DNA of 64,000 nt, from contig NZ_JANADR010000001.1 of the NCBI RefSeq assembly GCF_024199925.1, positions 5,397,501 to 5,461,500 on the forward strand, in the 5' to 3' direction. Position numbers and translations under genes: made by a program. The stretch's first letter is position 1. Each line of letters begins with the position of its first letter. Below are positions 26,602 to 35,747 of the stretch, one piece after another. The notes under the pieces are model-generated. The model was not told the origin of the DNA and ran no database searches. It saw only the letters and a program-made list of their open reading frames with translations. This DNA comes from Bradyrhizobium sp. CCGUVB1N3. Lineage in GTDB: Bacteria > Pseudomonadota > Alphaproteobacteria > Rhizobiales > Xanthobacteraceae.

Positions 26602-27276
26602 TTGTCGAACAACTCCGCTCCCGCGCGCCCGGCGCCGCGGCTTTATCTCGCGACGCCGCTCGTCGACGATCCCGCTTCGCTTCTCGGCGAGCTGCCCGCT
26701 CTGCTCGCCGCCGCCGACGTCGCCGCCGTGCTGGTGCGGCTGAAGGAAACCGACCAGCGCACGATGATCTCGCGGGTGAAGGCGCTGGCGCCGGTCGTCC
26801 AGAAGACCGGCGCGGCGTTGCTGCTCGACGGCCATGTCGAGCTGGTCGCGCGCGGCGGGGCCGACGGCGCGCATCTGACCGGCATCGCCGCGCTCGAAGA
26901 GGCCATGCCGTCGCTGAAACCGGATCGCATCGCCGGCGTCGGCGGGCTCGCCACGCGGCATGATTCCATGAGCGCAGGCGAGATGGGCGCGGATTACGTG
27001 CTGTTCGGCGAGCCCGACGCAGACGGCCAGCGGCCCTCGGTGCAGGCGATCGCGGAACGGCTCGACTGGTGGGCCGAGCTGTTCGAGCCGCCTTGCATCG
27101 GCTTTGCCACCACATTGGCGGAAGCCTTCGAGTTCGCCACCGCGGGCGCGGATTTCGTGCTGGTCGGCGATTTCATCTGGGCCGATCCGCGCGGGCCGAA
27201 GGCTGCGCTCATCGACGCGGAAGCCGCGATCAAGAAGGCCTATGCGGATGCGCCCGCAAACCGGGAGCATGGCTAG
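26602..27276 (+). CDS. Thiamine-phosphate synthase-like (ThiE/TenI) protein
   Basis: A 224-aa TIM-barrel protein related to ThiE/TenI. Supporting segments are LLLDGHVELVARGGADGAHLTG, corresponding to the ThiE motif around the pyrimidine site, and ADYVLFGEPDADGQRP. The C-terminal phosphate-binding region is atypical (GADFVLVGDFIWADPRGP instead of a GxGGI-type loop), so full ThiE activity is doubtful. The start is a TTG at 26602, two bases after the aldolase stop, indicating co-translation. A thiamine role would fit with transketolase nearby, but that is inference. Confidence 0.7.
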   Translation: MSNNSAPARPAPRLYLATPLVDDPASLLGELPALLAAADVAAVLVRLKETDQRTMISRVKALAPVVQKTGAALLLDGHVELVARGGADGAHLTGIAALEEAMPSLKPDRIAGVGGLATRHDSMSAGEMGADYVLFGEPDADGQRPSVQAIAERLDWWAELFEPPCIGFATTLAEAFEFATAGADFVLVGDFIWADPRGPKAALIDAEAAIKKAYADAPANREHG

Positions 27277-27285
27277 CAGCCGATC

Positions 27286-28389
27286 ATGAAGCCCCTGCTC
27301 TCCACATCGTTCCTGACGCTGTTACTCCTCGCCACGCCTGCGACCGCGCAGCTCTCCCTGACACCGCCGGCGGCAACGCCCAGCCCCGCGCCCGAGAAGC
27401 CCAAGGACAATTCCAAGGAAAACTCCAAGGAAAAATCTGCGGCCAAGCCGCACGCGATCACCAAGAAGAAGGAGGCCGCGCCGGCGCCAAAGCCGTCGGC
27501 CTCGCCAAGCCCGCCGCCGGCCGCGACCGTGATTCCGGCACCGGCGACCGACAACTCCAATGCCGATCTTGTCTACGGCGCCTATCAGCGCGGCCAGTAC
27601 AAGACCGCCTTCGATCTTGCCACCGCGCGCGCGCAAACCGGTGATCCCAAGGCGATGACCATGCTGGGCCAGCTCTATTCCAACGCGCTCGGCATCAAGC
27701 GCGATTACGCCAAGGCGAACGAATGGTACAAGCGCGCCTCCGATGCGGGCGACCGTCAGGCGATGTTGGAGCTCGCGATGATGCGGATGGCCGGCCGCGG
27801 CGGCCCGGTCGACAAGGGCGATGCGGTAAAACTGCTCGCCTCCTCCGCCAAGCTCGGCGAGCCCAAGGCCGCCTACAATCTCGCACTGCTCTATCTCGAC
27901 GGGCAGACGCTGCCGCAGGACGTCAAGCGCTCGGCCGAACTGCTGCGCCAGGCCGCGGACGCCGGCCTGCCCGAGGCGCAATACGCGCTGGCAACCTTCT
28001 ACAAGGAAGGCACCGGCGTGCCGAAGGACATCGAGCGCGCGGTACGGCTGCTCCAGGCCGCCTCGCTTGCCGACAATGTCGATGCCGAGGTCGAATATGC
28101 GATCGCGCTGTTCAATGGCACCGGCACGCCGAAGAATATGCCCGCCGCGGTGGCCATGCTCCGCAAGGCGGCCCGGCAAAACAGCCCGATCGCGCAGAAC
28201 CGGCTGGCCTTGGTGCTGATCAACGGCATGGGCACGCAGGCCGACAAGATCGAGGGTTTCAAATGGCACCTGGTTGCCAAGACCGGCGGCAAGGGGGATC
28301 CCGATCTCGACAAGCAATTGGCCGATCTGCCCCCTGAGGACCGGGCCAAGGCTGAGGCCGCCGCCAAGAAATGGCTCGGGACCAAATGA
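27286..28389 (+). CDS. Exported Sel1-repeat protein
   Basis: A 367-aa protein with a cleavable signal peptide (MKPLLSTSFLTLLLLATPATAQ), then a low-complexity Pro/Lys-rich linker (about residues 30-85) containing the micro-repeat KDNSKENSKEKS, then about six Sel1-type TPR repeats from residue 90. Examples are AMTMLGQLYSNALGIKRDYAKA and AQYALATFYKEGTGVPKD. Such proteins act as periplasmic scaffolds. It begins 9 bp after the ThiE-like gene, so it may share that transcript, although no functional connection is obvious. Confidence 0.87.
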   Translation: MKPLLSTSFLTLLLLATPATAQLSLTPPAATPSPAPEKPKDNSKENSKEKSAAKPHAITKKKEAAPAPKPSASPSPPPAATVIPAPATDNSNADLVYGAYQRGQYKTAFDLATARAQTGDPKAMTMLGQLYSNALGIKRDYAKANEWYKRASDAGDRQAMLELAMMRMAGRGGPVDKGDAVKLLASSAKLGEPKAAYNLALLYLDGQTLPQDVKRSAELLRQAADAGLPEAQYALATFYKEGTGVPKDIERAVRLLQAASLADNVDAEVEYAIALFNGTGTPKNMPAAVAMLRKAARQNSPIAQNRLALVLINGMGTQADKIEGFKWHLVAKTGGKGDPDLDKQLADLPPEDRAKAEAAAKKWLGTK

Positions 28390-28439
28390 CTTGACGCCAG
28401 CCCGGCCGCAGGGCACCCAGTCCCCAAATCCAGCGGCTA

Positions 28440-28542
28440 GAGTATGATCCGGAAAAGTGCGTAGCGGTTTTCCGAAAAGATCATGCTCAAACAACAACCT
28501 AAAGCGCGATGACGATTTATCCCAGTCTCATCGCGCTTTAGG
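28440..28542. repeat. Intergenic repeat, GATCCGGAAAAGTG / AAAGCGCGATGA family
   Basis: Contains ATGATCCGGAAAAGTGCG, GGTTTTCCGAAAAGATCATG and a terminal palindrome TAAAGCGCGATGACG...CATCGCGCTTTA. The first half is an inverted repeat of the CCGGAAAA/TTTTCCG type. It ends 31 bp before the inositol monophosphatase start and may separate it from the Sel1 gene. The diverged copy is at 15102-15200. Confidence 0.82.
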
Positions 28543-28572
28543 GCCGAATTCTCCCCAATCAAGACTGATCCC

Positions 28573-29358
28573 ATGCTGTATTCCGCAACTATCAACGTCA
28601 TGGTCAAGGCCGCGCGCCGCGCCGGCCGCAGCCTCAAGCGCGATCTCGGCGAGATCGAGCACTTGCAGGTCTCGCTGAAGGGTCCGGCGAATTTCGTCTC
28701 GCTCGCAGACAAGCGCGCGGAGGAGATCCTCTACCAGGACCTCGCCAAGGCGCGGCCCGGCTACGGCTTCATCGGCGAGGAAGGTGGCACGCGGGACGGC
28801 ACCGACAAGAGCCACACCTGGATCGTCGATCCCCTCGACGGCACCACCAACTTCCTGCATGGCATTCCGCAATTCGCGATCTCGATCGCGCTGGCGCGCG
28901 AGGGCACCGTGATCGCGGGCGTGATCTACAATCCCGCCAATGACGAGCTCTACATCGCTGAGCGCGGCAAGGGCGCCTTCCTCAACGACCAGCGCCTGCG
29001 GGTGGCCGGCCGCCGCCAGCTCAACGAATGCGTCATCGCCTGCGGCCTGCCCCATATCGGCCGCGGCGACCACGAATCCTTCCGCCGCGAGATGACGGCG
29101 ATCCAGGACCAGGTCGCAGGGCTGCGCCGCTTCGGCGCCGCGTCCCTCGACCTCGCCTTCGTCGCCGCCGGCCGCCTCGACGGCTACTGGGAGCGCAATT
29201 TGCAGTCCTGGGACATCGCCGCCGGCATGATCATGGTGCGCGAAGCGGGCGGCACCGTGAGCGATATCGCGACGCCGGGTGATGCGCTGGTCACCGGCAA
29301 CGTCGTCTGCGGCAATGAGTTCGTGCACGGGGAGCTGGTGAAGATTTTGCGGAAGTAA
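28573..29358 (+). CDS. suhB: Inositol monophosphatase family protein (SuhB-like)
   Basis: A 261-aa Mg-dependent phosphatase with the family motifs in order: FIGEEGG (metal ligand Glu), WIVDPLDGTTNFLHG (DPxDGT) and SWDIAAGMIMVREAGG (WDxAAG). In enterobacteria SuhB also takes part in rRNA antitermination and ribosome assembly; which role applies here is unknown. ATG 28573 gives the typical length. It is convergent with the small secreted protein at 29459-29710, with a hairpin between them. Confidence 0.92.
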   Translation: MLYSATINVMVKAARRAGRSLKRDLGEIEHLQVSLKGPANFVSLADKRAEEILYQDLAKARPGYGFIGEEGGTRDGTDKSHTWIVDPLDGTTNFLHGIPQFAISIALAREGTVIAGVIYNPANDELYIAERGKGAFLNDQRLRVAGRRQLNECVIACGLPHIGRGDHESFRREMTAIQDQVAGLRRFGAASLDLAFVAAGRLDGYWERNLQSWDIAAGMIMVREAGGTVSDIATPGDALVTGNVVCGNEFVHGELVKILRK

Positions 29359-29400
29359 GGGGAAACTTTCCTCACTTCGTTCCTTCACGCCCCTTGCGTA

Positions 29401-29442
29401 AGACCGGACGAATGGAGGCCGCAACATCGCGGCCTCCGGTCT
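29401..29442. terminator. Bidirectional hairpin between suhB and a convergent small gene
   Basis: GGAGGCCGC and GCGGCCTCC form a 9-bp stem around AACATC. An outer pair AGACCGGA/TCCGGTCT flanks it, so alternative foldings compete. It lies between two convergent genes and has no clear T-run; a structural terminator is the likely function. Confidence 0.6.
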
Positions 29443-29458
29443 CACGTCGTACTGCAGA

Positions 29459-29710
29459 TTACCACGCCACCCATTTGCGGCCGTGCCAATAGCCGCGGCC
29501 CTCGTGCTCGCGGAAGGCAAACTTTTCGCGCGGACCCCAGTGCCAATTGTCCTCGTGGACGACGACGCCTGCTTCGTGGGGAAAGTCGTAGGCCTCATGC
29601 GTGTGCCAGCAGGTGTGGCCCTGACACACGATTGCTGCCGACGCAGTGAAGGTCGACATCACAAGCACGCCGGTGCCGACAGCGGCAGCCGCAAGAATCT
29701 TCTTCAACAT
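29459..29710 (-). CDS. Small secreted His/Trp-rich protein
   Basis: An 83-aa protein with a clear signal peptide (MLKKILAAAAVGTGVLVMSTFTASA). The mature part of about 58 residues is rich in His and Trp (CQGHTCWHTHEAYDFPHE, EDNWHWGPREKF, GRGYWHGRKWVAW) and contains two cysteines. The composition suggests metal or heme contact, or cell-surface association, but no family is recognised. The 129-bp upstream region before the AAA gene presumably contains its promoter; nothing specific was seen there. Confidence 0.7.
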   Translation of the reverse strand: MLKKILAAAAVGTGVLVMSTFTASAAIVCQGHTCWHTHEAYDFPHEAGVVVHEDNWHWGPREKFAFREHEGRGYWHGRKWVAW

Positions 29711-29839
29711 CTGGACGATCTCTCCGTGGACCCCCTAACCCCGCGGGCAAACACATTTGCCGGCGCCGGGTTCCGCCAGAGAAAGTGAAGCTTTCGTAGG
29801 GATTCTCGCTTCGGTGCACGAAGGCTCGGTCTGCAACGG

Positions 29840-30967
29840 CTAGGAATCATCATCGTCCGATTCCTCCTCACGATACTCGCCGCCAAGAGTCAGGCCCTCG
29901 ATTGTCGTGGCGCCTTTCGACTTGATGACCCGGCGAAGCGGAACGGAGCTCTCGCTCCGCAATGCCTCCATCAGCTGTTCCGAATGGGTGACGATCCAGA
30001 TGTCGGCGCGGCTTGAGGCCTTGGCGATCAGGCGGGCCAATGGCGCCAAGAGCGAGGGATGCAGGCTGGTCTCGGGCTCGTTCAGCGCGATGAACGGCGG
30101 AAGCCGATAGCCCATGAAGACCGCGAGCAGGCAAATGTATTTCAGCGTCCCGTCGGACAGTTCATGTGCCCTGAACGGCCGCGGCATATCCTCCAGTTGC
30201 AGGTCGAATTCGCAGAAACCATTTTCTTCCCATGCACGGAGCTCGGCGCCCGGGAAGGCATCCTGGATGGCATCCTGGAGGTCGGTGGCGTCTTCCCTGA
30301 TGGTATAGAGCGTCGCCAGGGCCGCAGCCACATCGCTGCCATCGGCACTGAGCGAGGGCGTCGTGATCGCGAGACACGGCTTTCGTATCGGTGATGCCGG
30401 ATCGGTGCGAAAGTCGTGATAGAAGCGCCAGCCCAGCATCGCGTTTCTGATTACATCGATCTCGGGGCATTCCTTGCCGTTGTAAAAGCCCGCGAGCGCC
30501 GGCTCAGACGGCAGCACCGCATCCTTGTGGCTGCTCCATGCGCCGCTGTCGGTGCGGACGCTGACGAGCGAGTTTTTCCGCTCCATCAGCAGAACCGTTC
30601 GTTTGCCCTGCGTCGCCTCGATGCTTTCGGTCTTGATCATCGGCTCGCCGGAAAACGCCGCCTCGAGCGGGCCGGGAAATCCGATCTCGATGGAATATCT
30701 GAGACGGTCGAACCTGACCGACAAGCGCAGTCGCCCATCCTCGCCGCGCTTGCGAAGACCGGACCAGCAGACCGAATTCAATCCGCCCTCATCGGCGATC
30801 GTGCGCGTGATCCGCCCGGCGGCCGCGTCGCGCAACAGCGACAGGGACTTGTAGAGATTGGACTTGCCGACACCATTCTCGCCGACGAACACGGACAAAG
30901 GATGGATGGGTATCGAGAGCCGCCGGATGGAGCGATAGTTCGAGATCGCAATGTCGGTCGGACGCAT
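29840..30967 (-). CDS. Orphan AAA-family ATPase of the SMC/OLD-like ABC type
   Basis: A 375-aa predicted ATPase with an ABC-type head: N-terminal SNYRSIRRLSIPIHPLSVFVGENGVGKSN (Walker A GENGVGKSN), signature-like LSDGTLKYICLLAV, Walker B PFIALNEPETSLHPSL and H-loop WIVTHSEQL. The middle lacks long coiled-coil arms, and the C-terminus ends in an acidic run (EEESDDDDS) with no TOPRIM domain. Such stand-alone proteins occur among phage-defence and DNA-repair genes, but no nuclease or toxin partner is adjacent. ATG 30967 is used; a GTG three bases earlier is possible. The role is unknown. Confidence 0.8.
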   Translation of the reverse strand: MRPTDIAISNYRSIRRLSIPIHPLSVFVGENGVGKSNLYKSLSLLRDAAAGRITRTIADEGGLNSVCWSGLRKRGEDGRLRLSVRFDRLRYSIEIGFPGPLEAAFSGEPMIKTESIEATQGKRTVLLMERKNSLVSVRTDSGAWSSHKDAVLPSEPALAGFYNGKECPEIDVIRNAMLGWRFYHDFRTDPASPIRKPCLAITTPSLSADGSDVAAALATLYTIREDATDLQDAIQDAFPGAELRAWEENGFCEFDLQLEDMPRPFRAHELSDGTLKYICLLAVFMGYRLPPFIALNEPETSLHPSLLAPLARLIAKASSRADIWIVTHSEQLMEALRSESSVPLRRVIKSKGATTIEGLTLGGEYREEESDDDDS

Positions 30968-31079
30968 CACATGCTCTCAATCGGGAGGCTGTGTGCATTC
31001 GCGGTGCAATGCGCACACGGCCTTCAATCCAGGGATGCAGTCTGGATTGACTAACCCGAGAAGGCAAGCTCTCCGCATT

Positions 31080-31206
31080 GTCATTCTGGGGCGCGCCTCT
31101 TGGCGCGAGCCCGGAATCCATTGATCCTCATCAATGGTGGCACGATGGATTCTCAGGTGCGCAATTGCGCACAATAGCTCGTGCTTCGTACGCCCCGGAA
31201 TGACGG
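31080..31206. repeat. Intergenic repeat, GTCATTCCGGGGCG family
   Basis: The ends GTCATTCTGGGGCGCGC and GCCCCGGAATGAC are reverse complements. Inside lie a CCATTGAT-CCTC-ATCAATGG hairpin and GTGCGCAATTGCGCAC, a perfect 16-bp palindrome. It lies between the AAA ATPase and the RND permease. A shorter relative is at 57550-57630. Confidence 0.83.
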
Positions 31207-31215
31207 AGAGACGCG

Positions 31216-34200
31216 TCAGTGGCTTGTATGGACCGGCGCAGGCGGCCCGTACGCCTCGCCGGCCTTCACGGCTTTCGGCTCCCTGTCTCCCGCCAGCACG
31301 CGCTGCACGGAGACGAAGAACACCGGCACCATCAGCAGCGCCAGGATCACCACCGCGATCATGCCGCCCATCACGACGGAGCCGAGCGATTGCTGGCTGG
31401 CACCGCCTGCGCCGTGCGCGATCGCCATCGGCAGCACGCCGCAGATGAAGGCAAGGCCGGTCATCAGGATCGGGCGGAAGCGCAGGCGGCAGGCCTCGAT
31501 GGTGGCGTCCACCAGCGGCTTGCCCTCCTTGCGCAGATCCTTGGCGAACTCGATGATCAGGATCGCATCCTTGGCGGCAAGGCCGATGATGGTGATCAGG
31601 CCGACGGTGAAATAGACGTCGTTGGGAAGCCCGCGCAGCATCGCCGCGATCACGGCGCCGGTGACGCCGAGCGGCACGGTCAAGAGCACCGCGAGCGGAA
31701 TGGTCCAGCTCTCATAGAGTGCGGCGAGACACAGGAACACCACGAACACCGACAGCGCGAGCAGGAATGGCGCCTGCGAGCCCGACAGCTTTTCCTGCAG
31801 CGACTGCCCGGTCCATTCATAGCCGAAGCCACGCGGCAGTTTGCCGGCAAGCCGCTCCATCTCGGCGATCGCATCGCCCGAGGTGAAGCCGGGTTTCGCC
31901 TCGCCCGAGATGCGCACCGCCGGATAATAGTTGAAGCCGGCGATCTGCGTCGGCCCGCGCGACCATTCGACCGTGGCGAAGGAGGAGAACGGCACGAGCT
32001 GGCCGCGGCTGTTCTTGACGTTGTAGTTGAGGATGTCCTCGGTCTTCATGCGATCGCGCGCGTCTGCCTGCACCACGACGCGCTGCATGCGGCCGCGGTT
32101 CGGGAAGTCGTTGATGTAGTTCGAGCCGAGATTGGTCGAGATCGTGTTGTTGATATCTTCAAACGTGACGCCGAAGGCGCCGGCCTTCTCGCGATCGATC
32201 ACGAGATTGACCACGCCCGCCTCGGGCAGGCCCTCGATATAGACCTTTTGCAGCACCGGGCTCGCATTGGCCTCGGTGATCAACTGGTCGGCCGCGCGCA
32301 TCAGGGCCGCATAGCCCTTCTGGCCGCGGTCCTGGAGGCGGAACGAGAAGCCCGAGGAGTTGCCGAGATTGTCGATCGGTGGCGGCTGGAGCGCCGAGAT
32401 CTTTGCATCGCGGATCGAGGACAGGTCGCGGTTGATGTCGGACACGATCGCGGCAGCGGACTCCTTGGGCCCACGCTCCGACCAGTCCTTCAGCGTGATG
32501 AAGGCCTGCGCGGTGTTCATGCCCTGGCCCGAGAAGCTGAAGCCGGTGAGGAAGGTGACGTCCTTTACGCCGGGACGCATCGCGAGATATTTTTCGACCT
32601 TCTCGATCACGGCCTCGGTGCGGGCATAGGACGAATCCGATGGCGCCTGCACGTCGGTGGTGACGAAACCCTGGTCGTCGACGGGCAAAAAGCCGCCGGG
32701 CAAATTGACGAAGGCCCAGGACAGGCCGACGAGGAGCGCGGCATAGACCAGCATCAGCCGTCCGGTGCGCTTCAGCGAGAAGCCGACGGTGCGGGAATAG
32801 CCCTCCTTGCCGCCTTCGAGCATGCGGTTGAACCAGCCGAACACGCCCTTCTTCGCATGACCGTGTCCGGCCGCGACGGGCCTGAGCAGCGTGGCGCACA
32901 GCGCCGGCGTCAGCGACAGCGCGAGGAACGCGGAGAAGCCGATCGCGGCGACCATGGTGACGGAGAATTGGCGGTAAATGATGCCTACCGACCCCGGGAA
33001 GAACGCCATCGGCACGAACACCGCCATCAGCACCAGCGTGATGCCGATGATCGCGCCGGTGATTTGCGACATCGCCTTGCGCGTCGCCTCCTTCGGCGGC
33101 AGGCCCTCTTCCGCCATGATGCGCTCGACGTTCTCGACCACGACGATGGCATCGTCGACGAGAATGCCGACCGCCAGCACCATGCCGAACATCGAGAGCA
33201 TGTTGATGGAATAGCCGGCGAGCAGCAGCGTGGTACAGGCGCCCAGCAGCGCCACCGGCACGACGATGGTCGGAATGATGGTGTAGCGGATGTTCTGCAG
33301 AAATAAGAACATCACCACGAACACCAGCACCACGGCCTCGACCAGCGTCGACAGCACCTTCTTGATCGAGGCCTCGACGACAGGCGTGATGTTGTAGGGA
33401 ATCTCATAACTGATATTGGCCGGGAAGAAGCGCGATAGCTCCTTCATCTTGGCCTCGACCGCACTCGCGGTCGCGAGCGCATTGCCGGTCGGCGACAGCA
33501 GCACCGAGAGGCCCGCGGTCGGCTTGCCGTTCAGACGGGTGTTGAACTGGTAGCTGAGGCCGCCGACCTCGACGCGCGCGACGTCGCGCAGGCGCACGGT
33601 CGAGCCGTCGGGATTGGCGCGCAGGATGATGGCGCCGAATTCATCCGGAGAGGAAAGCTGGCCCTTGACCAGCACCAGCGCGGAGATGCGCTGGTCCGCC
33701 GTCGACGGCTCGGCGCCGATGCTGCCCGAAGCGACCTGCGCGTTCTGCGCGCTGATCGCCTTGTTGACGTCGTCAGCCGTCAGCCCATAGCCGACGAGCT
33801 TGGCCGGATCGACCCAGACGCGAAGCGAGCGCTCGGTCGAATAGAGCGTGGCGCGGCCGACGCCGGGGATGCGGCGGATCTCGCCGAGCACGTTGCGGAT
33901 CATGAAGTCGCCGAGCCCGACCTCATCGAGGCTGCCGTCGGTCGAGTTCAACGTGATGATCTGCAGCACTGCGCTCGATGCTTCCTCGATCAGGATGCCC
34001 TGCTGGATCACCGCGCGCGGCAAGCGCGCCTCGACGCGCTTGATGCGGTTCTGCACCTCGACCGAGGCCGCACCGGTGTCGGTGCCCGGCACGAAATTGG
34101 CAATGATCTCGACCTGGCCGAGCGAGTCGCTGGTCGATTCGAAGTTGAGTATGCCGGAGGCGCCGTTGAGCTCCTCCTCGATCAGCCGCGTGACGCTGTT

Positions 34201-34374
34201 GTAGAGGTTTTCCGGCGAGGCGCCGGGATAGCTCGTCGAGATCGAGATCGAGGGCGGCGCGATGATCGGATATTGCGCGACCGGCAACAGCGGGATCGAG
34301 ATCGCGCCGACCAGACAGATGAACAGCGCGACCACCCAGGCGAAGATCGGCCTGTCGATGAAGAAGCTCGGCAT
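31216..34374 (-). CDS. RND efflux transporter permease (HAE1/AcrB type)
   Basis: A 1052-aa proton-driven inner-membrane pump of a tripartite efflux system. The protein starts PSFFIDRPIFAWVVALFIC, typical of AcrB/MexB. The proton-relay aspartates lie in VGILVDDAIVVVENVER and the matching lysine helix in IGLAAKDAILIIEFAK; GFLPVDDQGF and the FPGSVGIIYRQFSVT region are also present. Two large periplasmic loops complete the fold. The adaptor gene lies upstream on the same strand, 163 bp away across a repeat. No TolC-type outer-membrane channel gene is in the window, so a shared channel is probably used. Substrates are unknown. Confidence 0.95.
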   Translation of the reverse strand: MPSFFIDRPIFAWVVALFICLVGAISIPLLPVAQYPIIAPPSISISTSYPGASPENLYNSVTRLIEEELNGASGILNFESTSDSLGQVEIIANFVPGTDTGAASVEVQNRIKRVEARLPRAVIQQGILIEEASSAVLQIITLNSTDGSLDEVGLGDFMIRNVLGEIRRIPGVGRATLYSTERSLRVWVDPAKLVGYGLTADDVNKAISAQNAQVASGSIGAEPSTADQRISALVLVKGQLSSPDEFGAIILRANPDGSTVRLRDVARVEVGGLSYQFNTRLNGKPTAGLSVLLSPTGNALATASAVEAKMKELSRFFPANISYEIPYNITPVVEASIKKVLSTLVEAVVLVFVVMFLFLQNIRYTIIPTIVVPVALLGACTTLLLAGYSINMLSMFGMVLAVGILVDDAIVVVENVERIMAEEGLPPKEATRKAMSQITGAIIGITLVLMAVFVPMAFFPGSVGIIYRQFSVTMVAAIGFSAFLALSLTPALCATLLRPVAAGHGHAKKGVFGWFNRMLEGGKEGYSRTVGFSLKRTGRLMLVYAALLVGLSWAFVNLPGGFLPVDDQGFVTTDVQAPSDSSYARTEAVIEKVEKYLAMRPGVKDVTFLTGFSFSGQGMNTAQAFITLKDWSERGPKESAAAIVSDINRDLSSIRDAKISALQPPPIDNLGNSSGFSFRLQDRGQKGYAALMRAADQLITEANASPVLQKVYIEGLPEAGVVNLVIDREKAGAFGVTFEDINNTISTNLGSNYINDFPNRGRMQRVVVQADARDRMKTEDILNYNVKNSRGQLVPFSSFATVEWSRGPTQIAGFNYYPAVRISGEAKPGFTSGDAIAEMERLAGKLPRGFGYEWTGQSLQEKLSGSQAPFLLALSVFVVFLCLAALYESWTIPLAVLLTVPLGVTGAVIAAMLRGLPNDVYFTVGLITIIGLAAKDAILIIEFAKDLRKEGKPLVDATIEACRLRFRPILMTGLAFICGVLPMAIAHGAGGASQQSLGSVVMGGMIAVVILALLMVPVFFVSVQRVLAGDREPKAVKAGEAYGPPAPVHTSH

Positions 34375-34403
34375 TTATCCGTTACCCTCGTTGTGTCGCT
34401 AGT

Positions 34404-34512
34404 CCCTCATGGTGAGGAGCGCGGAACGCGCGTCTCGAACCATGAAGGCCCGGCTCTCGCCCGCGGCCATCCTTCGAGACGCCCGCTTCCAGCGGGCTCC
34501 TCAGGATGAGGG
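34404..34512. repeat. Intergenic repeat, GTGAGGAGC / CATCCTTCGAGACGC family
   Basis: Arms CCCTCATGGTGAGGAGCGC and GGGCTCCTCAGGATGAGGG surround inner GAAGGCCCGG...CATCCTTCGAGACGCCCGC. It lies inside the RND operon between adaptor and permease, so it would be transcribed and could lower permease expression relative to adaptor. Same family as 9378-9512 and 51170-51299. Confidence 0.85.
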
Positions 34513-34537
34513 CCAAGGCACTTGTGACGCTGTAGAG

Positions 34538-35728
34538 TTACCGTGTCACTTTGGCGTGCTGGGCATCCGTCGTCGCATCGGCCTCGGCCCAGGACTGCGG
34601 CTTGACCTTGTCGCCTGCGGCGAATTTCTGGAAGCCTTCGACCACGACCTTGTCGCCGGCTTTCAGGCCGTCGGTGACGAACCAGATGCCGTCCTGCACC
34701 GAGCCGGTGCGCACCGGCTGCACCGCGATGCGGTTGTCGTCCTTGACGACGAACACCTCGCTGCCGCCGCCGCCATTGCGCTGGATCGCCTGCTGCGGCA
34801 CCGCGATCGCATCGGAATCAATGCCCTGATCGATGCGGACGCGGACATACATGCCGGGCAGCAATTCGCGCTTGGGATTGCGGAACTCGCCGCGCAGCGT
34901 CACCTGCCCGGTATGGGCATCGACCTTGGCGTCGGAGAACAGCAGCTTGCCGTCGAGCGAATAGAGCGTGTTGTCGTCGAGCACGAGGCGCACCTTGGCG
35001 GCATCGGCCGCGATGCGATCGAGATCGCCGTTCTCGAAGGCGCGGCGAAGCTGGCTCAGCTCGGTTACCGACTGGGTGAAGTCGGCATAGATCGGATCGA
35101 GCTGCTGAACGGTGGCCAGATTGGTCTCGTTCTGCACCACGAGTGCGCCTTCGCTGACGATCGCAGCGCCGACAACGCCGTCGATCGGCGCGCGCACGGT
35201 GGCGTAATCGAGGTTCAGCCTGGCGCGCGCGAGCTCCGCCTTGCGGCCCTCGACCTCGGCCTGGGCCTGGCGCTCGGCGGCGATCGTCTTCTCGTTCTCG
35301 GCCTCGGGCGCGGCACGCTGGCTGGTGAGCGTGGCGATGCGGCGCGCCTGTTGCTGCGCCTGCATCAACGCAGCCTCGGCCTTGGCGAGTCCGGCCTCGC
35401 TCGCCATCACCTCGACCTCGAACGGGCGCGGATCGATGCGATAGAGCGCTTCTCCCGCCTTCACTTCGCTGCCCTGGCGGAACAGGCGCTCGACCACGAT
35501 GCCGGAGACCCGCGGCCGCACCTCCGCGACGCGCGTCGGCGCGATGCGGCCGGGCAGCTCACGCACCACGGCACGGGCCTGAGGCTTGACGACGACGATG
35601 CTGACATCGGGTTCAGGGGCCTGCGCAGCGGAGACCGCGGAAGCGGATTCATCACAGCCCGCTAGCAGCGGCGCAAAGGCCGCGAGCATCATTGCAACGC
35701 ATGCCGATCGCGCTCGAAGTCCTGACAT
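34538..35728 (-). CDS. RND efflux periplasmic adaptor (membrane fusion) lipoprotein
   Basis: A 396-aa MFP protein. The N-terminus MSGLRARSACVAMMLAAFAPLLAGCDES contains a lipobox (LLAGC), so the mature protein is probably lipid-anchored in the inner membrane. Hairpin and lipoyl-type segments are visible: VRPRVSGIVVERLFRQGSEVKAGEALYRIDP (in parts), the ALMQAQQQARRIATL helix and VRAPIDGVVGAAIVSEGALV. ATG 35728 is chosen because upstream residues precede the palindromic leader and lack conservation. It is the first gene of the adaptor-permease pair. Confidence 0.93.
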   Translation of the reverse strand: MSGLRARSACVAMMLAAFAPLLAGCDESASAVSAAQAPEPDVSIVVVKPQARAVVRELPGRIAPTRVAEVRPRVSGIVVERLFRQGSEVKAGEALYRIDPRPFEVEVMASEAGLAKAEAALMQAQQQARRIATLTSQRAAPEAENEKTIAAERQAQAEVEGRKAELARARLNLDYATVRAPIDGVVGAAIVSEGALVVQNETNLATVQQLDPIYADFTQSVTELSQLRRAFENGDLDRIAADAAKVRLVLDDNTLYSLDGKLLFSDAKVDAHTGQVTLRGEFRNPKRELLPGMYVRVRIDQGIDSDAIAVPQQAIQRNGGGGSEVFVVKDDNRIAVQPVRTGSVQDGIWFVTDGLKAGDKVVVEGFQKFAAGDKVKPQSWAEADATTDAQHAKVTR

Positions 35729-35747
35729 TAAGTGGGGTGCCCCAAGG

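Noticed and set aside
31121..31134. TTGAT-CCTC-ATCAA, a second match to the FixK/FNR consensus
   Set aside because: It is the stem of a CCATTGAT/ATCAATGG hairpin inside a palindromic repeat element, and lies downstream of the AAA and RND genes rather than before a start.
31219..33306. Very long plus-strand open frame opposite the RND permease
   Set aside because: High GC gives long antisense frames. The translation is Arg/His/Asp-rich with no motifs, while the minus strand encodes a full AcrB-type pump.
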